DNA from: Deroplatys truncata
Taxonomy: Eukaryota > Arthropoda > Insecta > Mantodea > Mantidae
Direction of reading: 5' to 3'
Length of the DNA stretch: 64,000 bases
NCBI GenBank assembly: GCA_030765065.1
Contig: CM060983.1
Coordinates: 51,520,067-51,584,066, forward strand
A program made the position numbers and the translations under genes. The notes below the pieces were generated by a model. That model made no database searches and had not been told where the DNA came from. It saw nothing but the letters and a program-made list of their open reading frames with translations. Shown one piece after another: positions 11,658 through 22,933 of this stretch (positions are counted from its first letter, which is position 1; each line of letters opens with the position of its first letter).

Positions 11658-12365
11658 CATAGCATTCATGCACTCAAAGTACCATGTTCCCATAAACTAT
11701 TTTAATTTCCAAAGATTTCTTAAACACAGATTTATATTAGCAGTGAAGGTTCTTTAGATTTCACCACCGGACTTGAAATCAGTTCCGTAATATTCTGTAC
11801 CACGTCCCAACAAAGCCATGAGCAGCCTTTAAATACTTAATGTTAATTAGAGCCGTTATAAAGCTGCCAAGTATATAATTCAACAACTAATGTTTCATAA
11901 ACTGAATAAGTGATGAACGCGGTCCGTTAATCATTGTTGTACAAGCCAAAACAAACGTGAATTAAGAGCAGTACGGTATATTGTTGATACATGCTAAGTC
12001 ATACTGCAGAAACTATGCAGTCGTATCAACATAACTGCAATGTGATTTCCCTCGTTTACATTATTGAAACTCGTAATTGGGCAGTATTAGCTTCTACGAG
12101 CTTCTCTGGCTGCAGAAAAATAGGGCTTCCTTTTGCTTTCTCTTGATTCCGCAGATATTTAATTTGCGGACGCTCTAAAGCCTTCGCAAGGAAGCTTCAG
12201 ATATAATACATGAGGGCGCAATTGCTCAAAGCTACACATCACAACGATCGCACCAGTAGATGTCTCCATATGTGTATCAAGGTATCAACAGAAAATATTA
12301 ATGTACTGCGTACATGCAAAAACAAAGTAACTGTTACGATTTTTGCTATATTTACCACTTAACTA
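11658..12365. other. No recognised feature
   Basis: AT-rich; nothing recognised on either strand. Confidence 0.55.
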
Positions 12366-12470
12366 CAGTAGGTAGACGAAGTATTGTATTCCACCCAAAA
12401 ATTCCGCATAGGGAATTCAGTGGAAGTACACGTTTTGAGGTTAATGAACGCAAAAAGATTTTAAAAAAAT
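12366..12470 (+). mobile_element. R1 fragment, 5' end
   Basis: Contains the R1 5' block GTATTGTATTCCACCCAAAA and the TGGAAGTACACGTTTTGAGG block, then diverges. Confidence 0.7.
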
Positions 12471-12541
12471 AACCGATGCCTTTATTGGCATATTGTAATT
12501 ACTATTAAGCAAGGACAAATCAACCAGTAACCGTTCTATTA

Positions 12542-13200
12542 CTTTCTCTACTACGTATAGTAAGTAGGGAAGTATTGCATTCCAACCAAAAATTCGATAC
12601 CGAGATTTCACCGGAAATACAAGTTTTGAGATGCCCTGAATCCAAATAAAGCATTTTTGGAAACATGTCCGCGTTCGCGTGTGTGTCTATCCGTCTGTGC
12701 GTGTCTGTGAACAGCATGACTCAAGAGGGAAAAGTCGGATCAACACACAAACTTGGTATTTAAATTTACTACCATCCAAAGGCCTACCTTTTACATGGAA
12801 CATTTTTTAAAAGATTGATTTTCTCAAAAATGGCTCTTAACGATTTTGATTAAAATATCATATGTTTAACATACTTTTATGGTAAATGAAATGTATATCT
12901 TGAATTTTATGGGAATGTCCCCAAAAGTCCTTTTCATTCTGAATGACTTTTGCATAAGCGGTAAACCGTAAGAGATAGACGAAATTTTACTATACAAAAA
13001 ATATAGATCTCGTTAAAACGTACAACGTATGTCACATACATATTTTTTGTAGAGTGGACCATTTACGACGTATTCCTTGTTATTTGTTTGAATTTTCCAA
13101 CACATACTTTTTCTCAAATGGGAATTCGTTATTAAGTTGTTATGTCCTGGATATGCAAACAGAATGTAATGCTCCACATAGCAACCAGCTCTTAAAAGAT
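12542..13200 (+). mobile_element. R1 element, forward copy lacking its 3' end
   Basis: Starts TA then CTTTCTCTACTACGTATAG and follows the family order to AGCAACCAGCTCTTAAAAGA at 13200. The last 150 bases of R1 are absent. Confidence 0.85.
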
Positions 13201-13380
13201 TTTTTTATTTTGAAAGTTTATAGTCGCTTTAACCATATTAGTCATATCCTGACTTTAAAGCTTTTTATAAAATAAATATTTAACAATAAAACAATAAGGT
13301 TATTTAACATACTGGTAGTTTTAAGCCATTACAATGAATTAGTATATGAAATTGTGAACTATAATGAAACTAGTTGAACA

Positions 13381-13551
13381 TTATGTACTTTTATATAAAT
13401 TTATGCTATTAAGAAATTGAACTATCTTAGGGTATATAGAATAATTGAGTGCTTTTTGTAAATCATTGGCTATCTGGTAGTGTTGTCTCCATTGATCGTA
13501 TTGTGGACATTCCACGATTATGTGTTTCGTCGTTAACAGTATCTTACACTG
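13381..13551 (-). pseudogene. Non-LTR retrotransposon C-terminal zinc knuckle, part 2
   Basis: Minus strand reads KILLTTKHIIVECPQYDQW and ends FLNSINLYKST-stop at 13381. The H....C half of a CCHC knuckle plus the FLxxINLY end is typical of Jockey-type reverse transcriptase/RNase H proteins. The missing CxxC half lies beyond R2 copy B at 14491, which is inserted exactly in this motif. Confidence 0.85.
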
Positions 13552-14490
13552 TGAAGATGTTGAATTGTATTTCGACTGTTGGGGAGCCGAACTTGAAGTA
13601 GTTGCAACCGCACGTATGGTAAAAAGTTTCCGGTAGCCTTCGACCCAAAAATGCACTTTCCGGTGGCCTTTGCCCCAAATGTTTAAAAAAATATTAACTT
13701 TGTAATTTTGACTGTTTCTTTAAATATTATATATTTGTGTTTGTCTCGGATGCGTCAGTATTATTGTTAGAGACATGAATGTCTTAGCAGGGAGTGGTGC
13801 GACTGAAGAATGTAGGCTTACACAGATTATAATTTACTTCACTCCTTTTATTAATGCTTGACACGATTTAAATAACACTTCACTGATATAGAGAGCTGTG
13901 AGATTCTTTTGTTAAGTACTTGCACTTTTTAACACGTAAACTATTTTCGTCTAACATTGAATACGTATTAAACTTCTCGAGGACCCATCTCGCGTCCGGT
14001 TAGGAACACTGTCTATAAGCAACGCGTCCGGTTAGGAGCGCTTTCTACAAGCAACTGACTTCTGAATTGTAAATTTTGCTATATTTCAGTTTCTGATTGC
14101 CTAATCCTACTCTAATAGAATACCTTCATTTAACTAAAGCTTTTTCTGGTTGTTGATTGGCTATTTATTAAACTGTCTCAAAATTTACATTACTGTTGCT
14201 CCAAGAAGTACCAGTAGCATTTAAGATTTCTAATTCCTTATTGCCTCAAGGTTACCTCATTGTTAGCAACTTTTAATCTATTTTTCTCACAGCTCCTACA
14301 TTATTAAATTACGTAATACATTCACATAACATTATTACACATGTATAAACTAATATAAACATATGTAATGACTGTAATGTACACTTCTTATATCTTGTTG
14401 TATACACATATTGCTTAAGGCGGGCTGTTATTGAATTTATATAGTATATAATTAGACTGAAATCATTTGAGTGTTAAAAATACTGCCTCA
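13552..14490 (-). mobile_element. R2 solo LTR, copy B, inserted in a zinc knuckle
   Basis: Reverse copy: the plus strand runs TGAAGATG...ACTGCCTCA. Perfect ACTG duplications flank it (13548-13551 and 14491-14494). Removing it rejoins the reverse transcriptase reading frame, which independently confirms both boundaries. At 939 bp it has only the first PBS-like unit before the CTTCA end. Confidence 0.92.
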
Positions 14491-14572
14491 ACTGCTGGCA
14501 GGTGGGTGGTTGGTCCTTTGAAGGAAGGAACTGTACGTGATCTTGGTATGGCCCATTCTCAGTCGGGATATT
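14491..14572 (-). pseudogene. Non-LTR retrotransposon C-terminal zinc knuckle, part 1
   Basis: Minus strand reads DHVQFLPSKDQPPTCQQC into the second part at 13551: the CxxC half of the zinc knuckle. Upstream coding sequence is lost at the junction with an R1 fragment. Confidence 0.75.
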
Positions 14573-14582
14573 AAAATCTGAT

Positions 14583-14610
14583 CTGACTATCGCTTAAAGC
14601 CTACCATATT
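14583..14610 (+). mobile_element. R1 fragment, left of R3
   Basis: CTATCGCTTAAAGCCTACCA with TATT after it is R1 sequence. The copy resumes at 15826 after R3. Confidence 0.7.
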
Positions 14611-14983
14611 TGAGGCAGTATTTTATATCACAACACTGTGAATGCCAGAGTGATTGTAGTGTAAATTACCATTATTGTATGACAATGATTTGAGATGTTT
14701 GTTAATTATAAGCATTGTTAGGAAATAAGTTTACACGACCTCAGTGAAACTGACAATAGGAGCGGATAACAATGTAGCAAGGGGGTGAGTTGTTTATGAA
14801 TTAGAAGAGACAAACAAATGACGTCAGAGTAGCGTGCCTTTCTTTAGAAATGGAGGGAATATCTTCCCTAGAGCATATATGTTCGTAATTCTGATTGGAT
14901 ATAAAAATAGACGCTAATGTTGGCGCGCTTTATTAACCAATAGCAGCTCTGTTATAATGTTTAGGCATATCGGGGTGAGGGAG

Positions 14984-14990
14984 TATAAAA
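14984..14990 (+). promoter_or_regulatory. TATA box of R3
   Basis: TATAAAAA in a GC-richer context, 40-50 bases downstream of a CCAAT-like motif. It is placed as a pol II core promoter for the LTR, about 100 bases upstream of the 5S-like block. Confidence 0.55.
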
Positions 14991-15085
14991 AGCTAAAGCC
15001 AGAGTGGATGAGTGACCATCTAGCAGCGACCCGCCCTGCCGCCAACTTGAGTACCCCCATCCCATTACCTAGCATTCCCATCTAG

Positions 15086-15225
15086 CTTTGCTGCCATACC
15101 GGCCTGCTTAATTTGACGACCCCACAAGCGGTCGCCCAAGTTAAGCAGCATTGGGCTTGGTCATCACATTGTCGCAAGTCCGCCCATGAGGGAACACCGA
15201 GACCCAGCCAATGGTAGCGCAGAAA
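15086..15225 (+). other. 5S rRNA-derived segment inside R3
   Basis: Three conserved 5S rRNA landmarks occur in the right order and spacing. CCATACC is at 15094 (5S position about 9), AAGTTAAGCAGC at 15138 (about 49), with TTGGGCTTGGTCA following as in 5S, and GGGAACACCG at 15190 (about 97). Gaps are 44 and 52 bases against about 40 and 48 in 5S rRNA, so nearly the whole molecule is represented. AAGTTAAGCAGC lies in the A-box part of the 5S internal promoter. The C-box region (about 15176-15192) is degenerate. It is not a functional 5S gene as it stands: the two ends are poorly matched and there is no clear T-run terminator. Confidence 0.7.
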
Positions 15226-15398
15226 GCTAAACCCCGCCCAAGACATTGACATAAATAAAAAACCTTGTGTACATTCTTTTTATCCTTCTATATCGCACAG
15301 GTAAAGCCGCATACGCGGCTAGGTACTGTGGCGATTATATTCCGCCCAGGTGAACCTGGGCGACCTGTTCTCGATTGCTGGATTGCTGGGTAACGCTC

Positions 15399-15495
15399 AG
15401 TTCAACAGAATCATCCACGGGTTACACGTAGCGCAGTTCAATAGAATCATCCACGGGTTACACGTCGCGCAGTTCTACAGAATCTCTCGCGTCGT
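15399..15495 (+). repeat. 36-base tandem repeats in R3
   Basis: Two nearly identical 36-base units (15399-15434 and 15435-15470), each with GAATCATCCACGGGTTACAC, followed by a partial third unit. An open frame of 66 codons covers them, but I see no reason to call it a gene. Confidence 0.9.
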
Positions 15496-15825
15496 AAAGT
15501 TAGTTAAAAGATGTGAAATCCGCGAATTAATCATGTGCGGCAAATAAGTGATTATAGTTACATTCGAAAATATAACAGTTTCAGTCGGGCGTGTATTAAG
15601 AGTAATTATGTGAAATGAATAAAGTGTGACTGCAATAAGTGTAAAAACAAATTCTTTTATCAGTGTTATCTTTTAGTAACAACTCCTTTCCGTTTATACA
15701 CCCTGTTCAAGAGATTTGCTCGACTGGGTAATAATAGCTAGCCGGAGGACAAAGAACTCAAAATTCAAAACAATAAAACAATAACAGGCGCTCAGCAAAC
15801 AAGATAACACGAAGTTACCGTGACA

Positions 15826-15969
15826 TATTCCTCTTGCACCTACAAGAAAATTAGAAATAAGATAGTTTCTGCAAATGTTTATCTCGATTAATATTAAGTA
15901 GATGGAGAATAAATGTTTCTAAAAATATTTTGTACAAGAGCAGAGAAAATTATGAGTGCAATACGTCAT
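15826..15969 (+). mobile_element. R1 fragment, right of R3
   Basis: Resumes R1 with CTCTTGCACCTACAAGAAAA and runs to GTGCAATACGTCA, the R1 3' end without its T-run. Confidence 0.8.
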
Positions 15970-17129
15970 AATTGTTTCTGAGTTTAAAGATTTTACAGTG
16001 ATTAAAAATCTATAAACTTCCTGTAATTGTTGGGTTTCATTAGATATTTCATTATTAAGTATGGAATAAAATCTGCAAAGGCAATATTTTTTAAAATATG
16101 AAGTGGAACTCTTCTAGTCCCTTAAATTATAAGATGTTGATGTTTTATAATATGCACTTACGAATATTTTGAGAAATTTTGCATCATATTTTGGCAAATG
16201 TTTCTTCATATTTTCCTGTCTAATCACCAATGTCCACCACCTGACATGCCGTATGCAATAAAATCGGGCGTTGTAAACACACACACGCGCGCACACGCTT
16301 GTACCATGGACATTTTATAAGAAATTGTTTGCGTTCAATGTATCATAAAACGTATACTTAAAGGTTTTAGGTGGAATACTAAAGGTCCATCTATGGCTTG
16401 TATCAATCTTAAAAGACAGAGAGAAATTGGATATTTCTGTCTTTAACGCATACACGTTGCCGTTAGTCTCGTCATTTTCTATTGTCGCACTGTCGCCAAG
16501 TTGCTAGCAACATGGTGTAACTACTCAGTTATTACAATCTTCGGCTTTGAACTCATTATCCTATGCCGAATATTTTTCTCTCTCAGATTATATATTACTT
16601 TTGGAGCCAGATTTCTGCGGGCACAAACCTCTAAAGACCACAGGGTTTTAAATAAAAGTCCGATATTTGCTGTTTCTGTGCTCATACGCAATAACTAATA
16701 AACTAAATCAGTTGTTTTTTCTTAGCTGGAGAAAACTATAGTGATGATACCTGCATAGTTTGAATTCTCTACCTTTAATACGATGAGCGTTGTAAATTTT
16801 AAATTAAATCTGCTTTTGAAATGCAGTAGAAACGTTAGCCAGCGCAACCAAGCGAGAGAAAATGTTATTGAGGATTGCAGAGAGCTTTTAAAAGAAGCCG
16901 GAATTCTGTAACTTCTTGCATTCATTGTGTATGACAAACATAAGTCACCCATCTATTCAGATAACATGCTCCAGGAGCGAGGCAGAAGGCGGTAAATGAG
17001 AACATCATTGTGTAAGGAAGTGTCCGTTTATGGTTGTGGAACACTGTGAAGTGTTATGTAGACTATTTAACATTTTACGTAAATATTTATAGACAGGGAA
17101 GGAGAAACCAGGGAGAATGAAATGTTAGT
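15970..17129. other. No recognised feature
   Basis: AT-rich interval with a short (CA/CG)n run at about 16280-16297. No gene or window repeat recognised. Confidence 0.5.
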
Positions 17130-17133
17130 AATT

Positions 17134-18261
17134 TGAGGCAGTATTTTTAACACTTAAATGATTTAGTCAAATTATATGACAAAAATGTAATAACAGCCCG
17201 CCTTAAAGCAATATGTGTATGTAACAATATATAAAAAGTGTATATTACAGTCATTGTATATGTTTATATCATTGTATACATGTAATAATGTTATCTGAAT
17301 GTATTACGTAATTTAATAATGTAGGAACTGTGAGAATAATAGGTTAAAAGTTGCTAACAATGAGGTAATCTGAGGCAATAATGAGTAAGAAAGTGTAATA
17401 ATGCTACTAGTCATTCTTGGAGCAACAATAATGTAATTTTTGTGACAGTTTATAAAATAGCCAATCAACAAACAGAAAAAAGCTTAAGTAAAATAAACGT
17501 GTTCTATTGGATTAGGAATAGTCAATCACAGACTCGAAATACAGAAATTTACCAATTTAGGCGGTAGAAATCAAGTCAGTTGCTTGTAGACAGCGCTCAT
17601 AACTGGACGCGTTGGTTGTAGACAGTATTCCTAACCGGACCCGAGATGCGTCCTCTAAAATTTAATACGTATTCGTGTGAGACGAAAATATTTTACGTGT
17701 TAAAAAGTGCAAGTAATTAATAAAAGAATCTCACAGCTCTCTATATCAGTGAAGTGTCATTTAAATCGTATCAAGCATTAATCAAAGGAGTGAAGTAAAG
17801 TTATAAGCTGTGTAAGCCTACATTCTTAGCCGCACTACTCCCTGCAAGGAAATCCATGTCTCTAACAATAATACTGACGCAGCCGAGGCAAACATAAGTA
17901 TATAATATTTAAAGAAACAGTCAACTTACAAAGTTAATATTTTTAAATTTGGGACGAAGCCTACCGGGTACCATACGTGCGGTTGCAACTACAAGTTCGG
18001 CTCCCATACAGTTAAACTACAATACAACTCCTACTTCAAATTGGCTCTCCATACGTAGCAGTAACAAACAAACCTTCTTCAAATTGGCTCCCAAAGCGTG
18101 GGGCAAATACCAGCAAACAAATAACTACTTCAAAAATAAGAAGCAACGCAAATTAATAATGAATGTATTAGATTATACAAGTACAATGAGTCACTAAGGC
18201 AGTAAAAGAAACAGCTAAGACTACCGGGTTTTCAGAATCAGTAGCGTATAGGATAAACAAG
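17134..18261 (+). mobile_element. R2 LTR plus start of internal region, copy C
   Basis: Begins TGAGGCAGTATTTTTAACAC. It follows the R2 LTR through TTCGGCTCCC and two CTTCAAATTGGC units, then TTGGCTCCCAAAGCGTGGGG, which looks like a primer-binding site. About 150 bases of internal sequence follow, with an ATG at about 18161 opening a 12-codon frame only. The left flank is AATT; no certain right duplication is seen, so this is probably a truncated element rather than a solo LTR. The right edge meets a reverse R1 copy. Confidence 0.7.
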
Positions 18262-19008
18262 TCTGTTGTAACACTCACATGACCGTCTCTACACTCTAAC
18301 GTTTATTAGTGGTATACAAACTAATTTTACTAAAGCGTTTTTTTCTCTATCTACTTCATTTTAATCCAGATAAACCTTTGCAGAAATAGCTACATTACAC
18401 ATTTCGTTATAGATATAAAAAGAACAGCGATAGTCAAATGTTTATAAGAACTGAACTATATACGCTGGCCTTAAAATTTCATACTCTCGCCATGCAATCG
18501 TGAGAAACAACTGAATGTTGTAACCAAGTAATGGACAATTCGAACCATTAATAACGGATATCTCAGAAATCCATTATGCTACAAAAAGGTTAATTGATAT
18601 AAATTGTGTGTTTTAAAAAGATCTATAATTTTCGTATAGTAACTTTTCGTCTATCGCTTCACGTTTACCAGTTATACAAGAATACACACTATTTTTTCCG
18701 AGTGAAGAGGACTTCATAGGCTATTCCCAGAAAATTCAAGATATACATTTTATTTGTCATTTAAATACCTTTAATTAATGGTATTTTAATCAAAATCATA
18801 AGAGCCATTTTTAGAAACTAACAAATTTCGAAAACATTTTCCATGAAAAGGATAGTTTGTTTTAAAAGAATTTTCTTGAATATCTTCGTGAAACATCTTT
18901 ATATGATAATGAACCTAAATACCAAGTTTGGTACTTATATGACTTTTAGTTTTTGAGTTATGCTGTTCACAGTCACACACCAGGATGTTTTTCTAAAATG
19001 CTTTTTGC
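18262..19008 (-). mobile_element. R1 element, reverse copy
   Basis: Starts TCTGTTGTAACACTCACATG (the inverted 3' end) and runs to TTCTAAAATGCTTTTTG. It is cut short where a forward copy begins, making a head-to-head pair. Confidence 0.8.
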
Positions 19009-19010
19009 TT

Positions 19011-19788
19011 TTTCCACCCAAAAATTCGATACCAAGATTTCACCGGAAATATATGTTTTGAGGCCCCCTGAATCCAAAAAAAAGCATTTTTGCAAACATA
19101 TCCGTGTGTGAGTCTGTGTGTCTGTGAACAGCATAACTCAGAACCGAACAGTCGGATTAACACCAAACTTGGTATTTAGGTTCAGTATCTTCCAGAGATG
19201 CAACACGAAGGTTTTCAAGAAAAGCCCCCACCCCAGATTACCCTTTTTCGAAAATTCTAGTTACTCAGAAATGGCTCTAACGGTTTTGATTAAAATATCA
19301 TATATTTAAGCTGCTTTCATGACAAATAAAATGTATATCTTGAATTTTCTGGGAATTTCTCCAAAAGTATTCTTCATTGTGAACGACTTTTGCATAACTA
19401 GGAAATCATAATAAATAGACAAAATGATACTGCACAAACAATGTAGATCGCGTTAAAATACATAATTTATGTCATAAACACTTTTGTTGTTGAGTGGACC
19501 ATTTTTGAGATATTGCTTGTTATTCCCTTAAATTTTCCAATCCTTATATACTTTTTCTCAAATTCGTTATTCATTTTTTTATGTCCTGGACATGCAAAGA
19601 GAATGGAATGCGCCACATAGCAACCAGCTCTTAAAAGATTTGACTATGGCTTAAAGGCTACCAATTCCCCTTGCATCTACAAGAAAATTAGCAATAAGGT
19701 TAACATGAAGCATATGGAGAATAAGCGTTTATAAAATTAGTTTGTACAAGATTAGAGAAAGTCATGTGAGTGTAACTTCAGATTTTTT
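19011..19788 (+). mobile_element. R1 element, forward copy
   Basis: From TTCCACCCAAAAATTCGATA to the hairpin and T-run at 19788. The first 40 bases of R1 are missing. Confidence 0.85.
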
Positions 19789-19790
19789 AT

Positions 19791-19890
19791 TCATGGTCTC
19801 AAAACTGTATTTCTGGTGAAATCTCGGTATGAAATTTTTGAGTGGATTGCAATACCTTCTCTATCTACTATCTACATAGTAGAGAAAGTA
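19791..19890 (-). mobile_element. R1 fragment, 5' end, reverse
   Basis: GGTCTCAAAACTGTATTTC to AGTAGAGAAAGTA, the inverted R1 start. Confidence 0.75.
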
Positions 19891-20660
19891 CAAAGAACGA
19901 ATGAAAGTACACAATCAAAAAAAGAAAGGAAAAAGGGTGGGGAAAGAAACGCAATAGGTTAAGACAATATGATTGGGTAAGCAAAGCGGACTGCGGCACG
20001 TCATTCATTTCTTTCTATTTCAAAACATTCCACCCAGACTGAATGCAATTTTCTCAAGGGTAAACAGTGATGACAGTTTTTATCATTCTATAATTCCATT
20101 TTCTTTGATAATACCTATTCTATGCCTGTAAAAACACTATTTCTACGTACTAAAAATACAAGAGTAGAGATGAAGAGCAGGTGAAAATTAAATACCTTAC
20201 AATAGCCTTAAATAGCAGTGCAAATATTTTACTATTTGGTGGTGTATCATTCACAAAAATAACATTAGATTGGTCGACCGATCGCTGCTAAACGCCAAAG
20301 TTGCGAGCTTACGTATAACACATGCGGCAACAGTGTGCCCCATGTAACCTGTACTGTCTTTTAAGTGTGTGACGCGATATAGTATAGGCCTGGTGGAAGA
20401 TAAGTAAAAATATACTATAACGAAGAAGCCGGAGACTTCATATGTGCCTGGGGAGGGGTAGAGTCAGAGAAACACTCAGGAAAGAATAAAGTGCTTTTCT
20501 CAGATATAGTGCTTTCATTAGCTGTCCATCTCTACCCCAAGATCGCCTTTTAAACGAATAACAACAGCGTCGTTCGGAGACCTCTGCTCATCTTCTATCT
20601 TCTGCATTTGTTAACCCGTCTTAGTTTCCTAGTTTGCCACCGACGGCTACCATTCCTAGA
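19891..20660. other. No recognised feature
   Basis: AT-rich, with a more balanced patch at 20260-20640. No protein or RNA recognised. Confidence 0.5.
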
Positions 20661-20661
20661 G

Positions 20662-21178
20662 GGAAAAAAAATCCGATGTGTCACACTCGCATGACTTTCT
20701 CTACTCTTGTACAAACTATTTTTACAAACGCTTATTCTCCATATGCTTCATGTTAATCGAGATGTTAATCTTATTGCTAATTTTCTTGTAGATGCAAGGG
20801 GAATATGGTAGACTTTAAGCGAGAGTCAAATATTTTAAGAGCTGGTTGCTATGTGGAGTATTCCCTTCCCTTTGCATTACCAGGACAAAAAAAATGAATA
20901 ACGAATTCCCATTTGAGAAAAAGTATAAGATTTGGAAATTTAAGGGAATAACAAGCAATATCTTGAAAATGTTCACTCAACAACAAAAACGTTTATGACA
21001 TAAATTGTGTAGTTTAACGCCATCTACATTTTTTGTGTAGTAAAATTTTGTCTATCCTTTATGGTTTACCAGTTATGCAAAAGTCGTTCACAATGAAGAA
21101 TACTTTTGGAGACATTCCCAGAAAATTCGAGATATAGTTTCAGTTTCATGAAAATATCATGAAAACATATGATATTTT
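20662..21178 (-). mobile_element. R1 element, reverse partial copy
   Basis: Opens with an A-run and TCCGATGTGTCACACTCGCA and continues to the GAAAATTCGAGATATA block before switching to a forward fragment. Confidence 0.8.
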
Positions 21179-21180
21179 TG

Positions 21181-21711
21181 GAGAAAAAGCATTTTTGGAA
21201 ATATGTACGTGTGTGTTTAAAATATCATATATTTAAGATACTTTCGTGACAAATAAAATGTATATCTTGAATTTTCTGGGAATGTCTCCAAAAGTATTCT
21301 TCATTGTGAACGACTTTTGCATAACTGGTAAACCATAAGAGATAGACAAAATTTTACTACACAAAAAATGTAGATCGCGTTAAAATATACAATTTATGTC
21401 ATATACATTTTTATTGTTGAGTGAACCATTTTCGAGATATTGCTTGTTATTCCCTTAAATTGGAATTCGTTATTCATTTTTTATGTCGTAGTAATGCAAA
21501 AGGAATGGAATACTCCACATAGCAACCAACGCTTAAAATATTTGACTATCGCTTAATGTCTACCATATTCCCCTTGCATCTACAAGAAAATTAGCAATAA
21601 GATTAACATCTCTATATCTCGATTAAAATGACGCATATGGAAAATAAGCGTTTGTAAAAATAGTTTGTACAAGAGTAGAGAAGGTCATGTGAGCGTAACA
21701 CATCAGATTTT
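21181..21711 (+). mobile_element. R1 element, forward partial copy
   Basis: Starts at AAAGCATTTTTGGAAATATG, skips about 200 bases of the family, and ends with CATCAGATTTTT next to TA. Confidence 0.8.
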
Positions 21712-21939
21712 TAATGTTAATTCTGACCTTTCTTTTCTTTCTTTCTTTATTTTTCTTATGTTTCCTTAGTAGTTTTAAGTATGTAGGTTACTGAGAATAA
21801 ACAATGTTATATTGGCGTTACTTAAACTGTTAGTATTTCTTGTCAACTGAGATTTTCTCTGTAAATAACGGCGAGGCAGCCCGAATGTAGAAAATTAAAT
21901 TGAGTTTTGCTCAGAGTTTATCAAGCTTGAGGTTCTTTT

Positions 21940-22085
21940 ACGCACCGTAAATCTACGACACGGGACCATCGGCTTTACCTACATTGCTTCAGAAGGAAGC
22001 TCTGCTAGGGATTTTTACGCCCGGAAAAAAATCTATCGTCCTCCGCCGAATGTGGAAGTTGCTCAGTTACATTCACGAGAAACTA
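21940..22085 (-). repeat. SINE fragment (same family as 28335-28617)
   Basis: Shares the body of the 28.4-kb copy: CTTGAGGTTCTTTTACGC, ATCTACGACACGGGACCAT and GGATTTTTACGCCCGG in the same order. The tRNA head is lost after CCTCCGCCG. Confidence 0.75.
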
Positions 22086-22930
22086 TGGTATTTGTGATTA
22101 TTCAATAATGCTTTTGCATAGTATGTTCTCAGTATTTTGATTTTGTTCTGTATAGAGTTCTGATAATTTTAATTTATCTTTGTTTAAGTGTCTTGGAGTT
22201 TCATAAAGAACGATAGGAAAGGTAAATGAAATTAATTATATCGTCATTTGAGTTTACAAAACTACCGGTGCAACGTCGGATAAACCAGCTAGTTAACAAA
22301 TAATAAGTAAAGACCCAGGTAATATTTACATGGTATAATTCAATTATCGAAAATGATTATATTGCATGTCTTCAATAAATCTTCAGATTTATTCGGCCGT
22401 TGCTGACAGCCGGTTGTCTGCACATGATGTCAATGCTTTGAAGCGAGTTTATGACCAGTGCCTCTGGCAGAGGAAGCGCGAATGAAGAGAGGAAGCGGTG
22501 GATATCAACAGTTTCTAGACCACACTTAGTGAAATGGGACTTGTATCGTACCTTTCCAGATTTACATTTGGAACTTCTTTCGCTTCCGTCTCGTAAACTC
22601 ACAAACTCAGGATGTACGCTGATATGTAACTCAAATAATTGGACGGTTTTTGTATCGTAGTGTCACACAATTTTAACTTTTTTAACAAAATACAACTGAA
22701 GTAACCTTTATAAATATTTTTAAATATTTTTTTCTCCCTTTTTGTTCAATGAAAAAGAACAGTTTGTTATGATGTTTTGTATCGGGACTTGATGAAATTG
22801 GGCAAGAACGGAGAAAATCATTCACATAGCGGTCAATAGGGTAACGATGTACTCCCCCTTCATATCCTTTCAGTTCGGAAGTTATATATATATATATTAC
22901 TTTCTTTCCTGTTATTATACATAAGGATGT
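22086..22930. other. No recognised feature; short (TA)n at 22887
   Basis: AT-rich. Around 22440-22600 a coding-like stretch appears on the plus strand but stops interrupt it in every frame and I cannot identify it. Confidence 0.45.
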
Positions 22931-22933
22931 GTG

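Larger units (their letters stand above)
14611..15825 (+). mobile_element. R3 solo LTR carrying a 5S rRNA-like segment
   Basis: Bounded by TGAGGCAG at 14611 and GTGACA at 15825, i.e. TG...CA, with the 4-bp duplication TATT on both sides (14607-14610, 15826-15829). The flanks are the two halves of one R1 copy, so the ends are well fixed. Contents in order: CCAAT-like motif (ACCAATAG, about 14936), TATA box (14984), 5S rRNA-like block (about 15086-15225), AATAAA (15254), two perfect hairpins (15306-15319; 15343-15362), 36-base tandem repeats (15399-15495) and a second AATAAA (15618). The first 14 bases match R2. There are no coding genes. Best read as a solo LTR or short nonautonomous LTR element. 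Confidence 0.75.

Noticed and set aside
9162-14490. R2 copies A (forward) and B (reverse) as long terminal inverted repeats of one 5.3-kb DNA transposon
   Set aside because: Each copy has its own perfect 4-bp duplication (AAAT; ACTG) directly around it, so they are independent insertions. The same holds for copy D against copy C.
15086-15225. Working 5S rRNA gene
   Set aside because: The C-box region and both ends are diverged and no clear T-run terminator follows; it is a derived segment.
15350-15547. 66-codon frame across the R3 tandem repeats
   Set aside because: Uses a non-ATG start, is generated by the 36-base repeats and has no known motif.
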